A DNA stretch of 64,000 bases from Lelliottia sp. JS-SCA-14 (GCF_035593345.1 NZ_CP141606.1:2418001-2482000), one strand, 5' to 3'; numbered from the stretch's first letter, positions 26,698 through 35,606 are shown. Notes: generated from the sequence alone by a model not told the origin. Program-made: numbers and translations.

Positions 26698-27390
26698 TTA
26701 ATTTACGACAGCTGAAAATCCCCAACGATTTCCTTCATCGTTAATCACCACAAAGTTTATCGTATTATTCCGTCTTTCAGGAGGTGCAGAATTAAAAATC
26801 ATGCTCCGTGAATGCGGTAAAACCACTATTCCACCTGTGGAATAGTCTCCGAATGAAACCTCAGCCAGAGTTATGTTCCAGGAACTATCATTTACAGCAT
26901 GAATCATGCCGCCTTCATAGCGAAAACTCAGAAGATTGATGGATTTTTCAGTCAACACGCCTGTATTTTTCGGTCGCCATAGGACTTTAAGCTGATTTCT
27001 TAGCGTAAGGCGCACTTTTTCACCAGTTGGCGCGTTCTTCATCTCCGGTGGAATTTGATAAACGTTGAGCCAAAACAGGGACTCACGATCCTGAGCCAGT
27101 CCCTTACCCGTGGTCATGATCCGCAGTTCACGCTGTTCGCCCGGCTGAATTTTGAGGACCGGGGGCAGCACCACAAAAGGCGCACTGGCCTGGGATGGCC
27201 CCTTCTCTGGCGCTCCGTCATCCACCCAGCTCTGCACCACCACCGGATAATCACCGTCATTCACCAGCATCACCGTGCGCTGTGTCTCGCCGTGGTTGAA
27301 GACGACGCGGGTGGTGCTGATATTGACCGCGGCCTGCACGCTGAACGCCAGCAGCAAGACGCTACTGAATACGCAGTAAAACCTGGACAT
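26698..27390 (-). CDS. Fimbrial periplasmic chaperone (second copy)
   Basis: A 230-residue PapD-like chaperone. After the signal peptide (to about residue 20) come ISTTRVVFNHGETQRTVMLV, QRELRIMTTGKGLAQDRESL (donor-strand G1 region) and FWLNVYQIPPEMKNAP. It delivers pilins or the adhesin to the usher. Its ATG overlaps the adhesin gene by 29 bases. Placed after the adhesin, it may be dedicated to adhesin folding. It is the last gene of the operon. Confidence 0.9.
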   Translation of the reverse strand: MSRFYCVFSSVLLLAFSVQAAVNISTTRVVFNHGETQRTVMLVNDGDYPVVVQSWVDDGAPEKGPSQASAPFVVLPPVLKIQPGEQRELRIMTTGKGLAQDRESLFWLNVYQIPPEMKNAPTGEKVRLTLRNQLKVLWRPKNTGVLTEKSINLLSFRYEGGMIHAVNDSSWNITLAEVSFGDYSTGGIVVLPHSRSMIFNSAPPERRNNTINFVVINDEGNRWGFSAVVN

Positions 27391-28705
27391 GTGACTGATA
27401 ACTCCCCGCCGTTAAGGTATCCGCCCCAAAGCTCGCCAGACGCGCTTCGAAGGTTTCGCTGTAATAGTTCACGCCGTCCTGGCTACCGTTTTTCTGCGTA
27501 TTGCTGCCAATAACGGGCATCCAGCCGCCTTCCGAGCCGCTGCCGGGCGTAGTCACCGCCATAAAATTCACCGGATTTCCGGCCCGATACACCTGCACGC
27601 CCACGCCGCGGGCATGTCCGGGCGCGCCGTATTGCGCATCGAGTAGCCAGGTCACGGTTTTACCGGTGATCAGGTTAAAACCCCAGGCGCTGTTGACGCT
27701 GCTTTCCGGGGCGAGTAACCCCATCGCCACGTTGCTTTTTCCCGTCGCCACGCCCGACACCACCGTCGATTCGCAGGCGAAGCCAATCTGGAACGGCGCG
27801 GAGGAGTACTCTCCGCGTTTCAGCTGCGCCACCGAGATAACCGGCAGATGCACCACCGGGGTGAAGTCTGTCACCTGGCACATCGCCGCACGTTTAACGG
27901 TGATCCCGTTCCCGTAAAGGCTAATCACCGACGGCCAGTCGTTGGCCCACCCCGCCCAGTTACCGCCGCGATGCGGCTGCCCGATCTTAATATCCCAGGA
28001 TAACGTCCCCGGCCCGCGAAATACCACGTAGGCATTGGGGTTCACATAGCTGTTGTAGCTGGCGGACTGTGCCTGGTTGGCGTAATAGCGCGTATCCAGG
28101 GTTTTGATCAGCTCCGCGCTGATCGTTGAGAAATTCTTGGCCTTAATCAGGAAATTGCCGTTGGTGTCGCGATCCAGGTTTTCCATCGGACGCTGCTGCC
28201 AGCTGTCGGTGAACACGCTTCCCGTTGCGTCATGGGTCAGACGCAGCGCCACATTTTTCATGACCGTCAGCCTGGCGCCCGGCACATCCGTGGCTTCATA
28301 CCAGCCCGCATAGGCATCATCGCCGTTGGTGGACCAGGCTTCATACAGTTGCCCTGCGGTATCTGGCGTACAGCGGAAAAAGACCTGTTCCGGATCATAC
28401 CCGCCGCCTTTGTGGGCGTAGGTGGTAAACGGAATTCCGCCGCCGGAAGTGAGGATCGTCCCCGCAGGCTGAAAACTGTTATTGCTGGTCACGTCGACAG
28501 ACTTACTCAGCCCCGGCAGCAGCCCGTTCCAGGCATCATTTCCGCCGCCGGATCGCCAGTCATTGGCGACGCCGTCCGATGCATCGCTCAGCCGGTGCGT
28601 TCCCTGCGCGCCGCTGCTTCCTGTTTTGTAGGGATAGATAATGTATTCGCAGGCGGCCTGCACGCCCGGGGAAAGCAGGGCCAACAGCAGGAGAAATCGT
28701 CTCAT
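27362..28705 (-). CDS. Fimbrial tip adhesin
   Basis: A 447-residue protein with a signal peptide (MRRFLLLLALLSPGVQA), a long N-terminal domain of receptor-binding size (about residues 18-275; GGGYDPEQVFFRCTPDTAGQ) and a C-terminal pilin-like domain (about 280-447) ending in a beta strand (SYQSHVQVLLRIQ). Two-domain architecture and position after the usher indicate a tip adhesin. The receptor is unknown. The start overlaps the usher stop as ATGA. Confidence 0.82.
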   Translation of the reverse strand: MRRFLLLLALLSPGVQAACEYIIYPYKTGSSGAQGTHRLSDASDGVANDWRSGGGNDAWNGLLPGLSKSVDVTSNNSFQPAGTILTSGGGIPFTTYAHKGGGYDPEQVFFRCTPDTAGQLYEAWSTNGDDAYAGWYEATDVPGARLTVMKNVALRLTHDATGSVFTDSWQQRPMENLDRDTNGNFLIKAKNFSTISAELIKTLDTRYYANQAQSASYNSYVNPNAYVVFRGPGTLSWDIKIGQPHRGGNWAGWANDWPSVISLYGNGITVKRAAMCQVTDFTPVVHLPVISVAQLKRGEYSSAPFQIGFACESTVVSGVATGKSNVAMGLLAPESSVNSAWGFNLITGKTVTWLLDAQYGAPGHARGVGVQVYRAGNPVNFMAVTTPGSGSEGGWMPVIGSNTQKNGSQDGVNYYSETFEARLASFGADTLTAGSYQSHVQVLLRIQ

Positions 28706-31182
28706 GATCGTCCTTTCACTTCGCAGGCCAGCGTTAATGCAATCAGAGGCTCTGCGCGTTGTTGTTCGTTAAGTTTCCACGGCAGCGAGCAGTCGCTCCC
28801 GTCGATCGTCAGTCGCCCCTGCTCGTCTTCTACGCGGGCATAGACCTGATTTCCCTGCGCAACCATCCCCACGATGCGACCACGTTCATCGATCACCGAT
28901 GCCCCTACCGGAAACGTGACATTGTCACTTACCGTAATGAGTAACGGGTACCCCGAGAGTGTCGCAAAACGCAGTTTGACGGCGGCTCCGGCCATCGGCG
29001 CGATACGGCGCTGGCTCTCCTGGAGCTCCGCGCTGGTGTTCATTGCGCTGCCATCGAGGGTGACGTTGTTATAGCGATAAGGCGTTAAAGACGGGACCAG
29101 TGCGTAACCCCCGCTGTTGACCGTCGCGCCCTGCCCGCCGCCGACTCTGGCCCCTTGCGCGCCGGGCGCTTCCACCAGGGCGAAGGTGTCGCCCACCCAC
29201 GGACCCGCGACAACGCCGTGACGATGCACGACGACCGCTCCGCGCACGCCTGCGGTCCACTGCTGATAGTTTTGCGCCTGCGACACGCTACCGTTCAGCG
29301 TGCCGAAGGCGGTGTTTTTCTGTAACGATCCGCTCCAGTCGGTCACATCGCTGGCCTCACCCTGCCCCTGCTGCCAGCCCGTGGAGAGCGCATAGTTGAG
29401 GGTTTCATCGCGGTCGAGTGCGCCGGAGATCGCCACCTGCGCATTGCGCCCGGCCTGCCGGGCCTGGCTTGCAGACAGTGCCAGCGTGTGCTCGCGTTCG
29501 CCAAAGCTGAGCGGTACCGAGAGCGTCAGCGTCGCCACATTCTCTTTTTGCGCCTGGGTATTCTCCCCGCTGCGCCACCAGGTGTCCTGCCGACTGAAAG
29601 AGATGCCAAGCGTCACGCGGCCAATGGTGGTGTTGTACCCGGCCTGCAGCTGGTTACTATTTCCACGGCCACCGTAATAATCCATCATCGAGCCAGAGAC
29701 CCACAGATTGCCGTAGCCGCCCAGCGTCTGGTTCAGGGTAGCGGTAAACTGGTTGCGCTGGCGCAGGGTGTCCGAGCGCCACTCCTTATCCCCCCCGATG
29801 ACGCTTCGCTCGCCCAGCACATCGCCGTAGTCACGGTAGCCCTCGGTTGAATAGCGATATCCCGCCAGCGCCACGTGGGTGCCGGTCGGACTGAAGGTCT
29901 TGCTCCAGTTGGTTTGCAGACGCCATCCACTCAGGGACTGAGACGCAATCCGCGCCCGTGACCCGGTAAGATCAACGCCAAAAGCGCCGAGTGTGGTCGC
30001 CAGCACGCCGCCGATCAGCAGCGCCTGGTAATCGTCGCCGATCCGCACCGCGCTGTTCGCGGTGAGCAGATTGCTCATCCCGCGCTCCAGCGTGAAGTCG
30101 GCGAACAGACCGTCGGCGGCGCTGTAGTCCCGGGTTTTGCCCGCGACCAGACCATAGCGCCAGACGCCGGGGCGCAACGACAACGGCACGCTGGCGTAGG
30201 GCACCGTGTAGCCGCTCTTTTTGCCGTCTGCCCCGGTGATTTCAACCTGTAGATCGCCGTCCCAGGCGGTATTTGGCAAATCATCGAGCACAAACGGCCC
30301 TTGAGGCACGCTGGTTTCATACAGCGTACGGCCATTTTGCTTGACCACCACCCGCGACGGCGTTGATGCCGTACCGCGCACTTCGGGGGCGTAGCCGCGC
30401 CGCGACTGGGGCCACATCCGCTGATCGGTTTCCAGCTTGACGCCGGTAAAAGCCATACTGCCGAGCAGATTGCCCGGCGTGTAACTTTCCCCGACGGTCA
30501 GCACGCTTTCCAGTCTGACGATCGGATGCTGAAGCCATGTTTGCAGTGCATCCCAGCGCTGCGTTTCGCGGTAGTCATCGCGCCGCCAGTTCGCAGAAGA
30601 CTGCTGGCGGAACTGCCAGCTGCCGAGGTTAAATCCGCTGCTGAGGCCGAGCCAGCCGTAATCGCTCTGCTGGCCGCCGTTTTTGTTGTGATAGACGTGC
30701 AGGTTATAGTTGCTAAACAGCACACTCTCACCGCTCTGCCATTGCGAGGGTGGAACATAATCCTGCGGGGTGCGCTTAAGCGAGGCCTGGGGCACGCTCA
30801 GATTGAGGCGCAGCAAGCCCTGATCGAACGTCCACTTTCCGCCGCTAACGCGAAGTTCAGGCGCAAGACAGCCATCAGACGGTGCATTTTCCGCCGCAAT
30901 AACCCCCTGCTCATCCCAGAATTTGACCGGGAGGCAAGGCGTTATACGCCCGTCGGCATCCGGCTGAAACAGCACGTCATCGCGCGCAACATACTGCCCG
31001 TTCAGCCAGATATCGACGCTGTAATGTCTGGCGGCCACCGCATCCTGATCGTTGAACTGCGTCAGCCCTTTTTCGTAGCCGCTGCCCAGCAACAAAGCCT
31101 CATCAAAGGTGTATTCGCCAGCCAGAGCGGGCGTGACACCGGGCAGAATCAGCCACCACCAGTGCGGATTAATGGCTGACAT
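28702..31182 (-). CDS. Outer membrane fimbrial usher
   Basis: An 826-residue FimD/PapC-type usher. After the signal peptide come the N-terminal chaperone-binding domain (YTFDEALLLGSGYEKGLTQF), a 24-strand barrel with plug (FVLDDLPNTAWDGDLQVEIT) and a C-terminal domain (GRIVGMVAQGNQVYARVEDE; DGSDCSLPW). It assembles and secretes pilins across the outer membrane. It overlaps the chaperone gene upstream by 14 bases and the adhesin gene downstream by 4, so the operon is tightly coupled. Confidence 0.95.
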   Translation of the reverse strand: MSAINPHWWWLILPGVTPALAGEYTFDEALLLGSGYEKGLTQFNDQDAVAARHYSVDIWLNGQYVARDDVLFQPDADGRITPCLPVKFWDEQGVIAAENAPSDGCLAPELRVSGGKWTFDQGLLRLNLSVPQASLKRTPQDYVPPSQWQSGESVLFSNYNLHVYHNKNGGQQSDYGWLGLSSGFNLGSWQFRQQSSANWRRDDYRETQRWDALQTWLQHPIVRLESVLTVGESYTPGNLLGSMAFTGVKLETDQRMWPQSRRGYAPEVRGTASTPSRVVVKQNGRTLYETSVPQGPFVLDDLPNTAWDGDLQVEITGADGKKSGYTVPYASVPLSLRPGVWRYGLVAGKTRDYSAADGLFADFTLERGMSNLLTANSAVRIGDDYQALLIGGVLATTLGAFGVDLTGSRARIASQSLSGWRLQTNWSKTFSPTGTHVALAGYRYSTEGYRDYGDVLGERSVIGGDKEWRSDTLRQRNQFTATLNQTLGGYGNLWVSGSMMDYYGGRGNSNQLQAGYNTTIGRVTLGISFSRQDTWWRSGENTQAQKENVATLTLSVPLSFGEREHTLALSASQARQAGRNAQVAISGALDRDETLNYALSTGWQQGQGEASDVTDWSGSLQKNTAFGTLNGSVSQAQNYQQWTAGVRGAVVVHRHGVVAGPWVGDTFALVEAPGAQGARVGGGQGATVNSGGYALVPSLTPYRYNNVTLDGSAMNTSAELQESQRRIAPMAGAAVKLRFATLSGYPLLITVSDNVTFPVGASVIDERGRIVGMVAQGNQVYARVEDEQGRLTIDGSDCSLPWKLNEQQRAEPLIALTLACEVKGRS

Positions 31183-31882
31183 CGCCAGGGTTCCCTGGCG
31201 TCACGCGCCCGGCTAAGGTTGCGCCCTGATCGTTAATCCAGCGCATCTGAGCTTCACCCACCTGCTTAACTGTCGCGGGCCATGAAACCGTCGTCCAGGG
31301 AGCGACAGTTTGACTTAAAATGCGCTGCTTTTTCCCTGCACCGCTGACATCCAGGGAAGAGAGCGCAAGGTAATACCCGCTGTGGTTACGCAAAAACAGT
31401 TTGCCGTCCTGAAGCCAGACGCGACTGGTGTGCGCCATTTCCAGCGGTGAGCCCGCAAGATCCTTCGGACGCATCAGCACTTTTACCCGACTGCGTACCA
31501 GGACCATGAGCTGGTTGTCTGGCTGCGCGCCTTTTTCCGTCGGTGGGATCTGCACAAAATTGAACCACCACAGAGACTCCCTGTCCTGAGCGACCGGTTT
31601 ACCGACGTAGCGCAGACGAACCGTCTGCCCCGAATGGGCCGCCAGCCGGAAGACTGGCGGCGTGGTGATAAAAGGCGCGGTCGCCGTTTGCGGGGCCGAT
31701 TGCGCGTTGCCTTCATCCAGCCAAACCTGTACCACGCCGGGGAAATCGTCGCGGTTGGTCAACTGCACGCTGACTTCGCGGCTGTCTGCCGGATAGATAA
31801 TCCGGCTTCCGGTCATCACAATACTGGCCTGCGCACTCGCGCAGATCAGCATTCCGGCTAAAACACTCGCCATTCCTTTCAT
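31169..31882 (-). CDS. Fimbrial periplasmic chaperone (first copy)
   Basis: A 237-residue PapD-like chaperone with signal peptide MKGMASVLAGMLICASAQAS, then IVMTGSRIIYPADSREVSVQ, LRYVGKPVAQDRESLWWFNF and LMVLVRSRVKVLMRPKDLAG. The ATG at 31882 gives a proper signal peptide; upstream in-frame codons run into the pilin gene's end. It escorts the major pilin to the usher and lies 13 bases after the pilin stop. Confidence 0.93.
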   Translation of the reverse strand: MKGMASVLAGMLICASAQASIVMTGSRIIYPADSREVSVQLTNRDDFPGVVQVWLDEGNAQSAPQTATAPFITTPPVFRLAAHSGQTVRLRYVGKPVAQDRESLWWFNFVQIPPTEKGAQPDNQLMVLVRSRVKVLMRPKDLAGSPLEMAHTSRVWLQDGKLFLRNHSGYYLALSSLDVSGAGKKQRILSQTVAPWTTVSWPATVKQVGEAQMRWINDQGATLAGRVTPGNPGDVSH

Positions 31883-31895
31883 CACCGGTGCTCCC

Positions 31896-32450
31896 TTACA
31901 GGTAGGAGATGGCGTACTGCACGGAGCCCACCACCGTGCCGGCTGTCGCCCCGCCGTTCGGGCTGAAATACTGCACGGCAAAGTCGTGCTCACCGGCAGT
32001 GCTGCCTGCCGCGACGGTGATCCCGGCAACCGGGGTCGCATCACGCAGATCGATGGCTGTGGTCCCCGCGCTGTCGGTCATCAGCTGCAGTTCAACGTTT
32101 TGCGCCGTACCGGTATTCGCCAGGTTACCGCGCTCGGTCATGTTGTTGGCGACGAATACGGTTTTGATGTCCAGCGCATCCGCATCGACGGTGCAACCTG
32201 TCACCCCAAGGGTAAATGCCGTCAGACCCGCTGAAGAGGCCGCCGTCGCCAGTTCGCTTTTGGCGACGGTCGGCAGTAACACTACCGGGCGCGCATTCAC
32301 ACCGTTGATGGTGACTTCGCAGGTCTGCTCGGTGACCTCGCCTTTAAAGGTGATGGTATTGGCCGAGTCAGCGTGAGCCGTTTGCGCGATGACGAGCGCG
32401 AGGCTTCCTGCAACAAATAAACGGCTGGCGTGTGAAGGTTTGATTTTCAT
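31896..32450 (-). CDS. Major fimbrial subunit (pilin)
   Basis: A 184-residue class I pilin. It has a signal peptide to about residue 27 (ends AQTAHA), an N-terminal donor strand region (TITFKGEVTEQTCEVTING), a conserved Cys pair (QTCEVT ... VTGCTVD) and the C-terminal beta-zipper with penultimate tyrosine (GSVQYAISYL). It is the first gene of the five-gene chaperone-usher operon running to 26698 on the minus strand. No symbol is assigned because the fimbrial type is not recognised with certainty. Confidence 0.93.
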   Translation of the reverse strand: MKIKPSHASRLFVAGSLALVIAQTAHADSANTITFKGEVTEQTCEVTINGVNARPVVLLPTVAKSELATAASSAGLTAFTLGVTGCTVDADALDIKTVFVANNMTERGNLANTGTAQNVELQLMTDSAGTTAIDLRDATPVAGITVAAGSTAGEHDFAVQYFSPNGGATAGTVVGSVQYAISYL

Positions 32451-32967
32451 ATTGTCTGTCCTTAATAAAGAAATACCCTGGCGGCCTGACTGGCAACGCA
32501 ATAGCACTCCTCCGCAGGGCGCGGAATATTTATTTGCGTGGAGTAAGAGACCAGTGAGCTTATGTACATCATAGGATTAACCCTACGATGATTGCTAGTT
32601 TAAGAAAATTCCCAATAATTAAAACCTTTGTTTTCTCAAATAACAAAAATGCGATCTTAAATAAGATTAAATCACCTTAAATGCACTCTAACCTGTTGTT
32701 TTATAGGGTGTTGAAAAACATCGAGACATGTTAAATTAATTTTTTCTTAGTTGCCAGATCCCTTTGAAAAATCCATCCCATGAAGAGTGTCATTAATATT
32801 AATGCGATTTTCGCATGCCATTCTCTCACCCCTTGTCGCCAACTCAGACTTCTGGAGTGCGTTTTTTGACCACAAAAAAACAAACTAGAAAGCATTGCTT
32901 TCTAGTTTTATTGAGAGCACAATCGCCCTCAGATTGACGCGTTTGAATATCACTAATCGGAGGTTGT
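32451..32967. other. Divergent control region of fimbrial and amidohydrolase operons
   Basis: These 517 AT-rich bases separate the pilin start (minus) from the amidohydrolase start (plus). Apart from the hairpin at 32882-32908 no gene or named site was recognised. AT-rich stretches at 32580-32760 are suitable for H-NS binding and for promoters in both directions, which is inference. Confidence 0.5.
32870..32912. terminator. Bidirectional terminator-like hairpin in a divergent region
   Basis: The 13-bp perfect arms AAACTAGAAAGCA and TGCTTTCTAGTTT lie around a single T. A T-run follows on the plus strand, and an A-run (T-run on the minus strand) precedes it. It lies only about 60 bases ahead of the amidohydrolase start, so for that operon it would act as a leader terminator unless transcription starts after it. 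Confidence 0.7.
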
Positions 32968-34197
32968 ATGAGTCTTTTGTTAAAAAATGCAAATATTTTC
33001 AATGGTAAGGATAACGTCATTACGGCCGGCAATATTTTACTGGCGGGAGACAAGATCGCCGCTATCTCTTCGCAGGAGATCCCCGTCGGAAGCAATGTGC
33101 AGGTGCTGGATCTGAAGGGGAAATATGTGATGCCGGGGCTGATCGATGCGCATGTTCACATCACCGCCAGTCAGCTAGATTTTAACGAAGCTAATGTCCA
33201 TAAGGGCTACATGTATGCCCGGACCTTTAACTTCCTGCGCGACATGATCCGCCGCGGGTTTACCTCCGTCCGTGATGCCGGTGGCGCCGATATGGGCATT
33301 AAAAAATCCATTGATGACGGTCTGCTTCCTGCTCCGCGACTGTTTATGAGCTGCCGGGCGTTAAGCCAGACGGGCGGCCACGGTGATTACCGCCATCAGG
33401 CGTCCGAGATGGTGACTTGCGCGTGCAGCCTCTGCTCCGCCTCGTCCATTGCGATCATCTGTGACGGTGTCACAGCGGTACGCCACGCGGTGCGTGAGCA
33501 GTTTCGAGTGGGCGCCAGCCAGATCAAAATCATGGCCGGAGGTGGCATCGCCTCGCCAACGGACAAAATTGATAACCTGCAGTATTCGGATGAAGAAATC
33601 ATTGCGATTGTCGATGAGGCCCGCCGTTTTAACAGCTACGTGATGGCCCATGCCTATACCCCGGCTGCGATTTCGCGCTGCGTCAAATATGGGGTCAAAA
33701 CTATCGAGCACGGTAATTTGCTGGATGAGCAGTCGGCGAAAGATATGCACGACCATCAGGCTTATCTGGTGCCTACGCTCGCTATCTATAACGCCTTTAA
33801 AAACAATATGAGTTCAGAGGTTCCTGACTCCGTCGTGAATAAGCTGGATGAGGTTCGTCTGAAGGCGCTGGAATCTATCCGGCTGGCACGCTTGCATAAC
33901 GTCAAAATTGGCTTAGGCACCGATTTACTCGGCGATTTCCACAGCTTTGAGTACGACGAACTCACCCTGCGCAGCCAGGTGGAGAGCGCGTTTGATACCC
34001 TCCATTCCGCAACCTATATCAATGCCGAAATTCTCGACATGAAGGATAAGCTGGGTGTGGTGGCCGAAGATGCCTTTGCCGATCTGCTGGTGCTGCCAAA
34101 AAATCCACTCGACGATATTCACCTGTTTAACGAACAGGAAGATAACGTCCTGATGGTGATTAAAAACGGCGAAATCGTGAAAAATCTGCTTGCCTGA
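32968..34197 (+). CDS. Amidohydrolase superfamily enzyme (M38-like)
   Basis: A 409-residue metal-dependent amidohydrolase. Metal ligands are visible as H62 and H64 in DAHVHI, a likely carboxylated Lys in QIKIMAGGG (near 190), His in MAHAYTP and EHGNLLDEQS, and Asp in IGLGTDLLGD (near 317). GGHGDYRHQA fits the imidazolonepropionase/Xaa-Pro and Arg/Lys dipeptidase-like branch. The substrate is unknown; an N-blocked or cyclic amide or dipeptide is plausible. It is the first gene of an operon with a MarC-like protein, a MarR regulator and a DUF1971 protein. Confidence 0.85.
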   Translation: MSLLLKNANIFNGKDNVITAGNILLAGDKIAAISSQEIPVGSNVQVLDLKGKYVMPGLIDAHVHITASQLDFNEANVHKGYMYARTFNFLRDMIRRGFTSVRDAGGADMGIKKSIDDGLLPAPRLFMSCRALSQTGGHGDYRHQASEMVTCACSLCSASSIAIICDGVTAVRHAVREQFRVGASQIKIMAGGGIASPTDKIDNLQYSDEEIIAIVDEARRFNSYVMAHAYTPAAISRCVKYGVKTIEHGNLLDEQSAKDMHDHQAYLVPTLAIYNAFKNNMSSEVPDSVVNKLDEVRLKALESIRLARLHNVKIGLGTDLLGDFHSFEYDELTLRSQVESAFDTLHSATYINAEILDMKDKLGVVAEDAFADLLVLPKNPLDDIHLFNEQEDNVLMVIKNGEIVKNLLA

Positions 34198-34220
34198 ATT
34201 TGACCGGAATACACAAACAC

Positions 34221-34805
34221 ATGTTGGCAAATTATCTCCATAGCCTGTCGCGGCTCGTTATTATCATTAACCCGTTAACCATGTTTGCCCTCTTTTGTTC
34301 CTACACCTCAGGAATGCCCGTGAAAGAGGTGAAGACGATTGGGAGCAAAACGACGATTGCCGTCGCCATCACGCTGATCCTGTGTGTTTTAGGCGGCACG
34401 CATATTTTTCAGCTGTTTGGCATCAACATCGCGGCGTTACAGTTTGCCGGGGGTTTGTCTCTGCTGATGTCGAGTCTGAAAGGGCTCGGCGAGCAGGCTG
34501 ATAATCCGCTGCCTGTGTCGGGGAATATCGCGATTGTTCCCCTGTGTATTCCGGTGATCGCGGGCCCAGCGGCGATGTCTATTGCGATTAGCCTGACGCA
34601 ACAGACACATAATCCGCTGGCGGTGAGTCTGGCCATTGTCACGGTGGCGCTGATCCTGGGGGTGCTTTTTTACTTTAGCCAGCCGGTTTGCCGGTGGTTA
34701 GGTGAAACGGTTATGAATATAATCAAGCGCATCTCCTGGCTGGCACTGGCGTGTATTGGTACCCAACTGCTGATGGCCGGATTCACGTTTTATATCAAAG
34801 TTTAA
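34221..34805 (+). CDS. MarC family integral membrane protein
   Basis: A 194-residue, six-segment membrane protein of the MarC/UPF0056 family. The two half-repeats carry IIINPLTMFALFCSYTSGMP and IVPLCIPVIAGPAAMSIAIS, parallel to MarC in this window ([25 protein letters not shown]). The function of the family is not established; small-molecule transport is suspected for some members. The ATG at 34221 is preferred over a TTG at 34200. It lies between the amidohydrolase and marR-like genes, possibly carrying substrate or product. Confidence 0.85.
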   Translation: MLANYLHSLSRLVIIINPLTMFALFCSYTSGMPVKEVKTIGSKTTIAVAITLILCVLGGTHIFQLFGINIAALQFAGGLSLLMSSLKGLGEQADNPLPVSGNIAIVPLCIPVIAGPAAMSIAISLTQQTHNPLAVSLAIVTVALILGVLFYFSQPVCRWLGETVMNIIKRISWLALACIGTQLLMAGFTFYIKV

Positions 34806-34813
34806 GAGGCCTT

Positions 34814-35260
34814 ATGACCCGCGATTACACTCAGTTAACCGATTTATTGCGTGAGAATCACAGCGCCTGGCAGCAAATCCTGGAGCCGGTTCTTAACGAG
34901 ATTGGGGTAACCTTTGTTGATCGCGTCATCCTCGATAAACTCGATAGCCAAAGCGGTCAGACTAAAAATGAACTGGCGAATCAACTCGGGACCGTTCATC
35001 AGAATTTAACCCGGTCGATTGCTCGCCTGGAACAGCAGGGTCTCCTTCGCAGCAGTAAAAATAACCCTGCCGATAAGCGACAGATTTTTCTTGAAATTAC
35101 CCGGGAAGGTTCCGCCATGAACCGGCGGGTAAATGAGAAGATCAATGATATTTGGAACGATATTCTGGGCAATGTCTCTGCCCAGGAAATCCAGCTCTTT
35201 GAGACTGTCCTCGTCAGATTAAACAGCAATCTGAGAGGTCTCAAAATTCCAGGAAAATAG
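34814..35260 (+). CDS. MarR family transcriptional regulator
   Basis: A 148-residue winged-helix regulator (TKNELANQLGTVHQNLTRSI recognition region; LEQQGLLRSSKNNPADKRQI with the wing). The dimerisation helices at both ends are typical. It is the third gene of the operon, eight bases after the MarC-like gene, so it most likely autoregulates the operon in response to its substrate. The operator was not identified with confidence. Confidence 0.88.
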   Translation: MTRDYTQLTDLLRENHSAWQQILEPVLNEIGVTFVDRVILDKLDSQSGQTKNELANQLGTVHQNLTRSIARLEQQGLLRSSKNNPADKRQIFLEITREGSAMNRRVNEKINDIWNDILGNVSAQEIQLFETVLVRLNSNLRGLKIPGK

Positions 35261-35261
35261 C

Positions 35262-35567
35262 ATGCAACAGATCCCACAAGATTATCAGATAATCAAAAGC
35301 ACCCCTTTCTTTAATAATACCAACGTCCCCGACGCGCTCAGACTGCGACACCGAATTCTGGCTGGCGCCTATGCCAGAATTTCGGTCATGGAGGGCGCAG
35401 TAAAGCTTCTCTGCTACCAACAGCAACAGGCAAAAGAGGCACAAAAAATCAGGATTATTCGTCCGGGTGAATTCTACGTTGTGACCGCCGATGGGTGGTA
35501 TGTCGTTGAGATGTATGAAGAGGAGACGGTGTTTAATATTGATTTCTTCGATAACGCCGTTTGTTGA
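35262..35567 (+). CDS. DUF1971 (YeaR/TehB N-terminal-like) protein
   Basis: A 101-residue cupin-like protein similar to E. coli YeaR (IPQDYQIIKSTPFFNNTNVP; YARISVMEGAVKLLCYQQQQ; FYVVTADGWYVVEMYEEETV; FNIDFF). It is shorter at the C-terminus than YeaR. The histidine common in the W-H motif of YeaR-type proteins is replaced by Tyr (GWYVVEM), so metal binding may be altered. It starts one base after the marR-like stop and ends the operon. Its role is unknown. Confidence 0.75.
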   Translation: MQQIPQDYQIIKSTPFFNNTNVPDALRLRHRILAGAYARISVMEGAVKLLCYQQQQAKEAQKIRIIRPGEFYVVTADGWYVVEMYEEETVFNIDFFDNAVC

Positions 35568-35581
35568 CCTGAAACCCCGTC

Positions 35582-35606
35582 AAACCCTGCCCGCCGGGTA
35601 GGGTTT
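35582..35606 (+). terminator. Terminator of the amidohydrolase operon
   Basis: The stem AAACCCT/AGGGTTT, with inner CCCG/CGGG-type pairing, is followed by a short A/T-rich run. It lies 15 bases after the DUF1971 stop codon. Confidence 0.6.
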
